Below are positions 24,096-30,783 of a stretch of DNA of 30,783 nucleotides, one piece after another. The notes beneath the pieces were generated by a model that worked only from the letters and a program-made list of their open reading frames with translations, had not been told where the DNA came from and ran no database searches. The position numbers and the translations under genes were made by a program. The DNA is from Megamonas hypermegale_A (GTDB lineage Bacteria; Bacillota; Negativicutes; Selenomonadales; Selenomonadaceae), in the NCBI RefSeq assembly GCF_030371585.1, contig NZ_JAUDCE010000029.1. One strand, written 5' to 3'. Position 1 is the stretch's first letter, and each line of letters opens with the position of its first letter.

Positions 24096-25400
24096 TTAGC
24101 AGTGCTCGATAGTCGAACCGAGATATTTGTTGACGATTTCCACTGCGCAGTAGTCGCCGCACATGGAGCATGCGGTCGTACCTTCCGGATTGCGGGAGGC
24201 GCGTTTTTCGCGGGCTGTCTGCGGGTCGATGGCGAGATTGAGCTGAGCTTCCCAGTCGAGCTGTTTGCGGGCTTTTGCCATTTGCAAATCCCAATCTTTA
24301 GCACCCGGTACGCCTTTGACGATATCAGCGGCATGAGCGGCGATGCGTGTTACGATTACGCCGTCTTTTACGTCCTGATTATTCGGCAGGGCAAGATGTT
24401 CAGCCGGAGTTACATAGCAGAGGAAATCAGCACCGTTAGCGGCAGCCATTGTTCCGCCGATAGCGGCCGTGATATGGTCATATCCCGGCGCAACATCTGT
24501 TACGAGCGGGCCGAGTACATAAAACGGAGCATTATGGCAGAGGCTTTTCTGCAATTTCATATTAGTGGCAATCTGGTCAAACGGCACGTGGCCCGGGCCT
24601 TCCACCATTACCTGAACGCCTCTGTCCCAGGCGCGTTTTACGAGTCCGCCGAGATTTAGGAGCTCCTGAATTTGCGCATGGTCGGTAGCGTCGGCAAGGC
24701 AGCCTGGACGCAGACCGTCGCCGAGACTCATGGTTACGTCGTATTTGGCGCAGATATCGAGGATATCGTCATAGCGTTCATAAAGCGGATTGTTCTTTTC
24801 GTTGTAGAGCATCCAGCCGGTGATAAACGAACCGCCGCGGCTGACAACGTCCATATAGCGGCCTTCGGCGCGCATGCGGTTGATGACGTCCATCGTAACG
24901 CCGCAGTGAATGGTCATGAAGTCAGCGCCGTCTTTAGCCTGTTTTTCGATTGTGTGAAGCAGGTCGTCTTCCGTCATTTTGACAACGGCACCGCGTTCTT
25001 TAATGGCTGTAACAGTTGCCTGATAAATCGGCACTGTGCCGACCATGACGGTAGAATTGTCTAAAATGGCGCGGCGGGAAGCGTCGATATTGTTGCCCGT
25101 GCTTAAGTCCATTACGGAATGAGCACCGGCAGCTATGGCGATATTGAGTTTTTCAATTTCCGGTTCCGGGTCAGGAAAGGCGCTCGATGTGCCGATGTTG
25201 GCATTTACTTTCGTGCAAAGGCCTTCGCCTACGCCGTACGGATGCAGATTTTTATGGTTGATATTGGCACAGATGGCGATTGTTCCGTTAGCTACACGTT
25301 CTTTCAGAACATTGATATCCATTTTTTCTTCCTGTGCCACGACTTTCATTTCATCAGTGATTTTGCCGGCTCTGGCAGCCTGCATTTGCGTCATTGTCAT
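24096..25400 (-). CDS. thiC: Phosphomethylpyrimidine synthase ThiC
   Basis: 434-aa radical-SAM-like enzyme that turns aminoimidazole ribotide into HMP-P in thiamine synthesis. Landmarks: KVNANIGTS (about residue 64), MDLSTG, GTVPIYQA, DFMTIHCGV, SRGGSF, SLGDGLRPG, EGPGHVPFDQI, YVTPAEHLALP. The C-terminal cluster reads CSMCGDYC, i.e. CX2CX3C, one residue tighter than the CX2CX4C of the E. coli enzyme; the DNA is unambiguous. It is the short form without the long N-terminal domain. ATG 25400 with AGGAGG 6 nt upstream; an in-frame extension runs through the riboswitch and is rejected. Confidence 0.96.
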   Translation of the reverse strand: MTMTQMQAARAGKITDEMKVVAQEEKMDINVLKERVANGTIAICANINHKNLHPYGVGEGLCTKVNANIGTSSAFPDPEPEIEKLNIAIAAGAHSVMDLSTGNNIDASRRAILDNSTVMVGTVPIYQATVTAIKERGAVVKMTEDDLLHTIEKQAKDGADFMTIHCGVTMDVINRMRAEGRYMDVVSRGGSFITGWMLYNEKNNPLYERYDDILDICAKYDVTMSLGDGLRPGCLADATDHAQIQELLNLGGLVKRAWDRGVQVMVEGPGHVPFDQIATNMKLQKSLCHNAPFYVLGPLVTDVAPGYDHITAAIGGTMAAANGADFLCYVTPAEHLALPNNQDVKDGVIVTRIAAHAADIVKGVPGAKDWDLQMAKARKQLDWEAQLNLAIDPQTAREKRASRNPEGTTACSMCGDYCAVEIVNKYLGSTIEHC

Positions 25401-25434
25401 GAGGTGTCCTCCTAAAAATTTAATGTATGTAGGG

Positions 25435-25566
25435 AAAATAAAAAGCCGGTCTGCAAGTCGCAAACCGGCTGTGATTTCCGTTTGCCACTTCCCTACGCTG
25501 GTATTAGCCATGTCAGGTTCTAAGGGTCAGTTTCTAACTTCTCAACCGTACGGTTCCCCTAGTGGT
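25435..25566 (-). promoter_or_regulatory. TPP riboswitch with terminator upstream of thiC
   Basis: On the minus strand: CCACTAGGGG, TTGAGA, ACCCTTAGAACCTGA and TAATACCAGCGTAGGGAAG match the Thi-box (25489-25565). A terminator follows: 25444-25454 pairs with 25460-25470 around a 5-nt loop, then a T-run. GCAAACGG, just after the aptamer, can pair with CCGGTTTGC in the terminator's first arm and acts as a plausible antiterminator, so TPP should switch thiC off by early termination. Confidence 0.95.
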
Positions 25567-25596
25567 TTTTTGATGGTGTATATATGTGTTGTTATT

Positions 25597-25625
25597 ATTA
25601 TAAGCCTAAATCATTTTTTTAACAA
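25597..25625 (-). promoter_or_regulatory. Sigma-70 promoter of the thiC riboswitch transcript
   Basis: On the minus strand TTGTTA (25620-25625), 17-bp spacer, TATAAT (25597-25602). It begins 9 nt after the iolB stop codon, so thiC is not just read through from iolB. Confidence 0.8.
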
Positions 25626-25633
25626 GAGCTTAA

Positions 25634-26422
25634 TTAAAATTTAGCGTCGTGCAGCCAAACGTAGCGTTCGTCTTCGCAACGGTCCGTCTGGAGCCAAGGA
25701 TTGCCGTCGAGGTGGCGTATCATCCAGCAGGTATACATCTGGTAGCCAGGAGCTACTGCCTGCGGATGGAGTTCGCCGCCAGGGATAGCGGAGAAGCTGC
25801 CGTCCGTGCTCTTGAATACCTGGTCGCCGACGAAGCTTGCGCCGAATCCTTCCGGATGGTCGAATTTGAAGTAGTACGTTTCAGGCTGCGGATGTCTGTG
25901 CGGCAGATAACCGGACCAGTTGCCGCGGTCGTTCAATACTTCGCCGAGAACCATGTTGGAGTATGGAGCGATATCATGGTCGAAAATAGTGTTTACACGG
26001 CGTTTTGCCACATTGCCGAATTTGCCTACGCAGGAATATCCCCAAGGAGCATCTTCCGGAGCGTACAGTTTAGCAGGGAACTGTTTGTCGTTTTTCGTGC
26101 ACTGAACGAGAATTTCAGCGTCAGCGTCTGCTTTTACGATGACTTTCGTACCGCCGCATACATGAACGCACCAAGGTCCTTCAGTGAATACGTCTTTTCT
26201 CGTCACAGCTTTTTCCTGTCCGTCGAAAATGTATGTGATTTTGCCGGAAAGAAGTAGTACGGCAACTTCTTCGCCTTCACGGCAGAATGTTCTTTCTTCG
26301 CCGGCTTTCATTTTGTAGACGCGGATGTCCATCAGCATATCGCTGTATTCGTTGTCGTAAGTAGTGAGAATTTTTTCGCCGGAAGCGTCAAATTCAGGAT
26401 AACCAAAAACTTTTTTAGTCAT
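25634..26422 (-). CDS. iolB: 5-deoxy-glucuronate isomerase IolB
   Basis: 262-aa bicupin enzyme of myo-inositol breakdown, converting 5-deoxy-glucuronate to 2-deoxy-5-keto-gluconate in the cytosol. Metal ligands are visible in YLPHRHPQPETYYFKF (His175, His177, Glu181) and His219 in GELHPQAVAPGYQMYTCWM, which with DGNPWLQTDRCED are family signatures. Length is normal. ATG 26422, with AAAGGAGAGG upstream, is driven from its own promoter (26492-26520). Other iol enzymes (iolC, D, E) are not in the window and may lie elsewhere. Confidence 0.95.
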   Translation of the reverse strand: MTKKVFGYPEFDASGEKILTTYDNEYSDMLMDIRVYKMKAGEERTFCREGEEVAVLLLSGKITYIFDGQEKAVTRKDVFTEGPWCVHVCGGTKVIVKADADAEILVQCTKNDKQFPAKLYAPEDAPWGYSCVGKFGNVAKRRVNTIFDHDIAPYSNMVLGEVLNDRGNWSGYLPHRHPQPETYYFKFDHPEGFGASFVGDQVFKSTDGSFSAIPGGELHPQAVAPGYQMYTCWMIRHLDGNPWLQTDRCEDERYVWLHDAKF

Positions 26423-26491
26423 GAAAAACCTCTCCTTTATATAATGAAAATGAATGTATATGATTTAGCGTTTATTTATCTTTATGATTGT

Positions 26492-26520
26492 ATTATAAAC
26501 CAAAAAATACCAAACGTAAA
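26492..26520 (-). promoter_or_regulatory. Promoter of iolB
   Basis: On the minus strand TTTACG (26515-26520), 17-bp spacer, TATAAT (26492-26497). The surrounding 26423-26610 is AT-rich and shows no clear repressor palindrome or catabolite site. Confidence 0.65.
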
Positions 26521-26610
26521 TATTAAATACGAAATTTTGGATATATTTTTTGTATTTTTTTATTATATTTTGATTAAGTTTTAAGAGTTATGTAATGATT
26601 TTTTGGTAAA

Positions 26611-26642
26611 ATAAAAACCGCTCCGATTTTCACCGGGCGGCT
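26611..26642 (-). terminator. Terminator of the cytidylate-kinase-like gene
   Basis: On the minus strand AAGCCGC-CCG pairs with CGG-A-GCGGTTT (26615-26642), followed by TTTTATTTTA. It separates this transcript from iolB. Confidence 0.8.
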
Positions 26643-26665
26643 TATGATAGGATTTTGATTTTAAA

Positions 26666-27280
26666 TTATGCTTCTGTTTTCTGATGCGTTTCAATGTAAT
26701 CAATGATTAAGTCGGCAGCTTTTTCCAGAGAAATCTGGCTGGTGTTAATCATCATATGGAAATGTTTCGGGTCGCCCCATTTTTCACCTGTGTAGTAAGC
26801 GTAATATTTTTCACGGTTTTTGGCTTCTTTGTCCAGGTCGGCTAAAGAGTGGCTGCCGTAATGGTCTTTGGCGCGGGCGGCGCGGAATTCGTCATCGGCA
26901 TAGATGAAGAAGAAAAATGTGTTCGGTACATCTTTTAAAATGAAATCGGCGCATCTGCCCAAAAATACTGCTTTGCCTTTTTGCGCAAGTTTGAGCATGG
27001 CAACAGCCTGCTGACGATACATTTTATTGAAATACGGAATTCGTTCAAAAGCAAAATCGCCGAGATTGCCGAGCTGATTTTGCGGCAGGTCGTATGAGTC
27101 TTTGAGAAGTTCGTCGACATCAATATCGTAGCCTTCCTGCTGGCTGAGTTTTTCAGCCGCCATTTGAACGATGGTGCGGTCATAGCGGTGAAAACCGAGT
27201 TTTTTGGCTAAGATAGAAGAAACTTCTCGGCCGCCGCTGCCGTATTGTCGAATGATTACAATATTTGTATTGTCTTTCAT
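26666..27280 (-). CDS. Cytidylate kinase-like family protein
   Basis: 204-aa P-loop protein of the cytidylate-kinase-like family. The phosphate loop is IIRQYGSGGREVSSILAKKL (residues about 8-27), a GxxGxGGxE/R-type variant; the lid and mid sections KGKAVFLGRCADFIL and FFFFIYADDEFRAARAKDHY follow. It is distinct from the essential Cmk and has no proven substrate; relatives frequently sit in carbohydrate clusters of anaerobes. ATG 27280 with AGGAAGGAG 8 nt upstream. Located 100 nt after the PTS IIA gene and ended by its own terminator. Confidence 0.82.
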   Translation of the reverse strand: MKDNTNIVIIRQYGSGGREVSSILAKKLGFHRYDRTIVQMAAEKLSQQEGYDIDVDELLKDSYDLPQNQLGNLGDFAFERIPYFNKMYRQQAVAMLKLAQKGKAVFLGRCADFILKDVPNTFFFFIYADDEFRAARAKDHYGSHSLADLDKEAKNREKYYAYYTGEKWGDPKHFHMMINTSQISLEKAADLIIDYIETHQKTEA

Positions 27281-27380
27281 AGTAAACTCCTTCCTGTAGA
27301 AAAGCTTGATTGAACTACCAAACTGCTATCATCATACTACAATCCAAGTAGTCATACAAGAAGGAGAAAAATAGATGTAA

Positions 27381-27689
27381 TTATTTCAACTGTTTATACA
27401 AATTGACAATTTCCACAACCATATCTTTCATGATATACGTGGTCATCAAATAATCCTGTGCATGAGAGATAAGCACATTGAAGGAAAGTTTTTCGCCGTT
27501 GGCTTCGCGTGTTAAAAGCTCCTGTGTCTGCAATTCGTGCGCTTTTTGTAGCTGCGGCGCAGCTTTGTCGATTTGTTCGCGCGCCTTGTCGAATTTTCCT
27601 TCGTGGGCAAATTTCAGTGCTTTTTGCAGTTCAGCTTTAGCGTCGCCTGCCAGAGAGATGATATCAAATGCGATTTTTTCAGTGTTCAT
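27381..27689 (-). CDS. PTS lactose/cellobiose-type IIA protein, without IIB or IIC nearby
   Basis: 102-aa all-helical IIA of the lactose/N,N'-diacetylchitobiose family, normally a phosphocarrier from HPr to IIB. The phosphorylated histidine is His76 in NVLISHAQDYLMTTY and the metal-binding Asp79 is also kept, so it looks functional. It lies 21 nt after an MFS symporter gene that needs no phosphorylation, and no IIB or IIC is within the window. It may serve a remote PTS or act as a regulator of the transporter. ATG 27689 with AAAGG 9 nt ahead. Confidence 0.9.
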   Translation of the reverse strand: MNTEKIAFDIISLAGDAKAELQKALKFAHEGKFDKAREQIDKAAPQLQKAHELQTQELLTREANGEKLSFNVLISHAQDYLMTTYIMKDMVVEIVNLYKQLK

Positions 27690-27710
27690 TGTAATCAACC
27701 TTTCATAAAA

Positions 27711-29105
27711 TTATTTTGTTTCATTGCGGAATTTGCGTTCAATTTCTTCAATGGACAAATGCTTCGTTTCCGGCATGGAGGTTCTGACGAAAATCAGCGA
27801 GCAAATGCACAGCGCGCCGAAAATGAAGAAGGTGTTGGAAATGCCTACAATGCCGAGCAGTATCGGGAAAACCAAAGTTACGATAAAGTTCGTGCACCAT
27901 AAGCACAGAATAGTCAGACCCATGCAGGTGGAGCGCATTCTTGTCGGGAAAATTTCGGAAATCATCAGCCATGTAGCAGGAGAAACGCATGACTGCTGGA
28001 AGCCTAAGAAAATTACGGTGAGTGTCAAAATGAAATACGGCAGAAGCGGTGAACCTTCGAGTGTGGAGGAAATCACGCCGATGAGGATATTGGCGGTGAG
28101 TACGCCGCAAAGACCGATGGTTAGCATGGTGCGGCGGCCGATTTTGCCGACGATATACAGACCAAACAGAGCACCGGCTACGGAAATAAGACCGTTGCCG
28201 ATATTGCCGACAAGTGCAGCATCAGTGCTGAACCCGGAGTGCGTGAGAATTTGCGAGCCGTAGAACATGATGCTGTTTACGCCCGTTACCTGCTGTGTAA
28301 CGGCTAAAGCGATGCCGAGGAAGAAGATGCGTTTCATCCACGGTTCGGTAAAATCTTTGAAAGAAAGATTTTTGGCGGCACTTTGTTCTGCCAGTACGTC
28401 TTTGATACTGTTTAATTCGGCAATCGCCTGAGCCTGTGTTTCATGCGTGCATTTTAAAACTTCAAGCGCTTCCGAAATACGGCCTTTGGCAACGAGATAA
28501 CGCGGTGATTCCTTAGCGATTAACATGCTTAAAAACAGTAAAACGGCAGGAATTAAAGTAACGGCCAGAATATAGCGCCATACGTGCGGGTCATGACCGA
28601 GATTGATGGCGATAATAGCATTGACGATATAAGCGAGAAACTGTCCGAAAACAACGACGAGGTCCATTAAGCCTACCATGCGTCCGCGATACTGGCTGGT
28701 GGCGATTTCCGCCAGATAACCCGGTACAATGGTGGAAGAGCCGCCGACAGCAAGACCCAGGAAAAAGCGGCAGACAATCATCATCTGTGCGTTTATGGAA
28801 AGTACGCAGCCGAGGCTGGCTAAAAAGAACAGTATGGATAAATAAGAAAGTGTGGTTTTTCTGCCGTAAGCATCAGAAAGGCGGCCGGAAAGAAACGAAC
28901 CGATGGCGGCGCCGATACAGATGGCACTGCCGACAAGACCTTCCAGCGCCGGTGTCAAGTTCAACTGGTCGGGACGGGCCATATAAGGCAGAGCACCGTT
29001 GATAACACCGGTGTCGTAACCGAATAATAAAGAGCCGAATGTAGCAAGCAGCCCCATGAAAACCATAGTCCGCTTGGCGTTAGGATTTATCTGTTCCGCA
29101 GTCAT
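27711..29105 (-). CDS. MFS sugar porter, probable inositol transporter (IolT-like)
   Basis: 464-aa, 12-helix proton-coupled symporter of the sugar porter family. Signatures: LFGYDTGVINGALPYM (helix 1), GRLSDAYGRKTT (loop 2-3), RFFLGLAVGGSSTIVPGYLAEI, KESPRYLVAKGR at the end of helix 6, QQVTGVNSIMFYG in helix 7, GKIGRRTM and the terminal MPETKHLSIEEIE. Neighbouring iolB and a Gfo/Idh/MocA gene make myo-inositol a sensible substrate, but xylose or another sugar is possible. ATG 29105 with AGAGGAGG upstream; a longer in-frame start has no ribosome site. Confidence 0.9.
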   Translation of the reverse strand: MTAEQINPNAKRTMVFMGLLATFGSLLFGYDTGVINGALPYMARPDQLNLTPALEGLVGSAICIGAAIGSFLSGRLSDAYGRKTTLSYLSILFFLASLGCVLSINAQMMIVCRFFLGLAVGGSSTIVPGYLAEIATSQYRGRMVGLMDLVVVFGQFLAYIVNAIIAINLGHDPHVWRYILAVTLIPAVLLFLSMLIAKESPRYLVAKGRISEALEVLKCTHETQAQAIAELNSIKDVLAEQSAAKNLSFKDFTEPWMKRIFFLGIALAVTQQVTGVNSIMFYGSQILTHSGFSTDAALVGNIGNGLISVAGALFGLYIVGKIGRRTMLTIGLCGVLTANILIGVISSTLEGSPLLPYFILTLTVIFLGFQQSCVSPATWLMISEIFPTRMRSTCMGLTILCLWCTNFIVTLVFPILLGIVGISNTFFIFGALCICSLIFVRTSMPETKHLSIEEIERKFRNETK

Positions 29106-29159
29106 AAAATATCCTCCTCTAAAAAATAATAATATTATAAATATTAAATTTATTAGTTT

Positions 29160-29603
29160 GGTGCAATGTATTTGCACCAGGTACTTTTTCTTTGTTGAGC
29201 AAAGAAGAAGTACCCAAAAAGAAACTCTTAAGTTCGCGTACTGCTAAAATATTTTCACTTTAAGAAAACAATTTTTTAACTCTAACGTTCAAAAACTCGC
29301 TTTACTCAAACATTTGAACTAAAAACAGAGTTAAAAAATTGTTTTCTTAATAGCTAAAGCTACCGTGAAAATATTCAACGCAGACAAAAATTTAGCATGA
29401 CTAGCTAATTACAGTATCAACAGCTCAAATTAGGTTCCTGCTGGAATTAGAAGGCACGAGCCAAATTCCAAATGTTTCGAGCCGTTGTACTGTATGTTCA
29501 TAAAGAAAAGTTGCGAAGGCTTGCCCAGTGCAGCGAAAGCGAAACGTTAAAAGATTTTTTCTTTTTGGTTCGTTTTTCTATTAATCTCAAAAGAAAAATG
29601 AAC
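29160..29603 (+). repeat. Structured interspersed repeat R, copy 3 (3' stem deleted)
   Basis: 444 nt between the MFS and Gfo/Idh genes. GGTGCAA/TTGCACC (29160-29178); hairpin 29181-29213; outer stem 29248-29258 with 29365-29375 (11 of 11); a 22-bp stem 29262-29283 with 29327-29348 (perfect); apical stem 29287-29293 with 29313-29319; a TAGCT/AGCTA hairpin 29351-29362; and a terminal hairpin ending at 29603. About 45 nt containing the TTACTTTAGTAA stem of copies 1 and 2 are missing. The right end lies 8 nt from the stop of the opposite-strand gene, as in copy 1. Confidence 0.88.
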
Positions 29604-29610
29604 AATAAAA

Positions 29611-30774
29611 TTATTTATATTCAACCCATGTTGCACCGTTGTCGGCGGAACGGACGCAGTTTTCCACCCAGCGTACGCCTTCTACACCGGCGTGAATGTT
29701 CGGATACCAGAAGTCGACCGTTTCACCTTTGTCGGCTGCTACCATAGCCTGAGCAAAGCGGCTGTAGAGATTGCTCCATGCTTCAAATAATCCTTCCGGA
29801 TGACCGCCGCCGATTCTGTCATCAGCAAGAGCCGACGGAGCAAGGTATCCCATACCGCGTTCGAGGATGCGTACCGGTTCGCCCTGAACTTCAAAAGTCA
29901 GCTGGTTAGGACGTTCATCCCACCATTCGATAGAAGCTTTTTCACCGATGATGCGTACTTTCTGACCGTGCATGGAACCGCAGTTTACGCAGGAGGACCA
30001 GACATAACCGATAGCGCCGTTGTCGTATTCCATGATAGTCATGGCGTTGTCTTCGAGCGGAGCGCGCGATTCAACGAAAGACTGGCGGGAACACATGAGA
30101 CGTTTGATTTTCATGTCAGGGCAGATTACTTCGGACAGATAGAGCGGATGCGTGCCGACATCGCCGAGTACGTAAGACGGACCGGCCATTTTCGGATTTA
30201 CGCGCCATTTGGTGGAAGCTGTATTTTTTTCTACGGCAACATTATGGAAACCGTGAGCGAACTGAAGCTGAACGATGCGGATTTTGCCGAGTTTGCCTTC
30301 TGCTACGAGCTGGCGGGCTTCTTCAATCGCTTGATGACCGGCATAGCCGTAAGTTATACCGACAACTTTATTCTGTTTTTGTGCGAGAGCTTCCAGTTCT
30401 TCGGCTTCTTTCGTCGTGAAGCAGAGCGGTTTTTCACAAACAACGTGCAGTCCTGCTTCCAGAGCCGCTTTGGTGATTTCGTAATGAGTACCGTTCGGTG
30501 TAGCGATGGATACGGCCTGAATGCCGTCGGCGCGTTTTGCTTCTTCGGCGAACATGGTTTTATAATCAGGATAAAGGCGGTCTTCAGCTATATGCAGTTC
30601 CTTACCGAATGCTTTGCCGCGTTCCGGATTGATATCGAAAGCGCCGGCAACGAGCTGGAAGTTAAAATCTCTGAGAGCTGCGGAGCGGTGAATATAGCCG
30701 ATTTGGCTGCCGATACCGCCGCCGACCATAGCCCAGCGAATTGGATTTTCAATTTTTCTTTGTCCGTAATACAT
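29611..30774 (-). CDS. Gfo/Idh/MocA family oxidoreductase
   Basis: 387-aa NAD(P)-dependent sugar or inositol dehydrogenase. The Rossmann loop is AMVGGGIGSQIG (residues about 15-26); the catalytic lysine is Lys115 in VVCEKPLCFT, and a second active-site segment is GDVGTHPLYLSEV. The C-terminal sheet domain carries GQKVRIIGEKASIEWW. Substrate not identified; with iolB and IolT-like neighbours, oxidation of myo-inositol or a ring-modified relative is likely. ATG 30774 is only 9 nt from the window edge, so its ribosome site and promoter cannot be seen, and a slightly longer start cannot be excluded. Confidence 0.9.
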   Translation of the reverse strand: MYYGQRKIENPIRWAMVGGGIGSQIGYIHRSAALRDFNFQLVAGAFDINPERGKAFGKELHIAEDRLYPDYKTMFAEEAKRADGIQAVSIATPNGTHYEITKAALEAGLHVVCEKPLCFTTKEAEELEALAQKQNKVVGITYGYAGHQAIEEARQLVAEGKLGKIRIVQLQFAHGFHNVAVEKNTASTKWRVNPKMAGPSYVLGDVGTHPLYLSEVICPDMKIKRLMCSRQSFVESRAPLEDNAMTIMEYDNGAIGYVWSSCVNCGSMHGQKVRIIGEKASIEWWDERPNQLTFEVQGEPVRILERGMGYLAPSALADDRIGGGHPEGLFEAWSNLYSRFAQAMVAADKGETVDFWYPNIHAGVEGVRWVENCVRSADNGATWVEYK

Positions 30775-30783
30775 GATAGATAC

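Noticed and set aside
25401..25511. N-terminal extension of ThiC to 25511
   Set aside because: It lies in the TPP riboswitch and its terminator; AGGAGG just before 25400 fixes the start.

Overview
The window looks like chromosome from an anaerobic, low-to-medium GC bacterium of the Firmicutes/Negativicutes type (Megamonas or Selenomonas-like is my guess; no rRNA or marker gene here settles it). Supporting signs are strong AGGAGG ribosome binding sites, a Firmicute-type atpI-BEFHAGDC operon, Firmicute-style riboswitches, and several Tat- or lipoprotein-exported redox proteins.

Layout. 1-446: a structured repeat (family R, copy 1). 453-2690 (minus): a Mn2+ (yybP-ykoY) riboswitch followed by a TMEM165/GDT1 Mn exporter, a DedA protein and larB. 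2703-3233 (minus): a GNAT acetyltransferase. 3380-4402: an MscS channel. 4535-11328: the complete F1Fo ATP synthase operon, closed by a terminator. 11403-12586: a YhcH/YjgK/YiaL protein and deoD. 12647-14188: divergent exported ABM-domain and cupin proteins. 14251-16493: divergent cstA and a cold-shock gene. 16563-17429: a LysR regulator. 17519-18018: repeat R copy 2. 18043-24023: a redox cluster (Tat-exported DUF362 protein, MerR regulator, aldo/keto reductase, tandem CMD protein, DUF4405 membrane protein, cyclophilin-like lipoprotein, Tat-lipoprotein Isf-type flavoprotein and its cytosolic paralogue). 24096-25625 (minus): TPP riboswitch and thiC. 25634-30774 (minus): inositol/sugar genes (iolB, a cytidylate-kinase-like protein, an orphan PTS IIA, an IolT-like MFS transporter, a Gfo/Idh/MocA dehydrogenase), with repeat R copy 3 inserted between the last two.

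Two unexplained layers stand out. First, three copies of a 440-500 nt element (R) have several long stems whose two arms change together from copy to copy while the loops stay constant, the pattern expected of a conserved folded nucleic acid. Second, the redox cluster is unusually exported: the ABM, cupin, DUF362, cyclophilin-like and one flavoprotein all carry export signals. Two of its promoters (before the cupin and CMD genes) have the 19-bp spacer and central dyad typical of MerR-family control, with a MerR gene lying between them. A separate short palindromic element (family M, three copies) is confined to this redox region.

All functional names come from reading motifs by eye; no database search was run.
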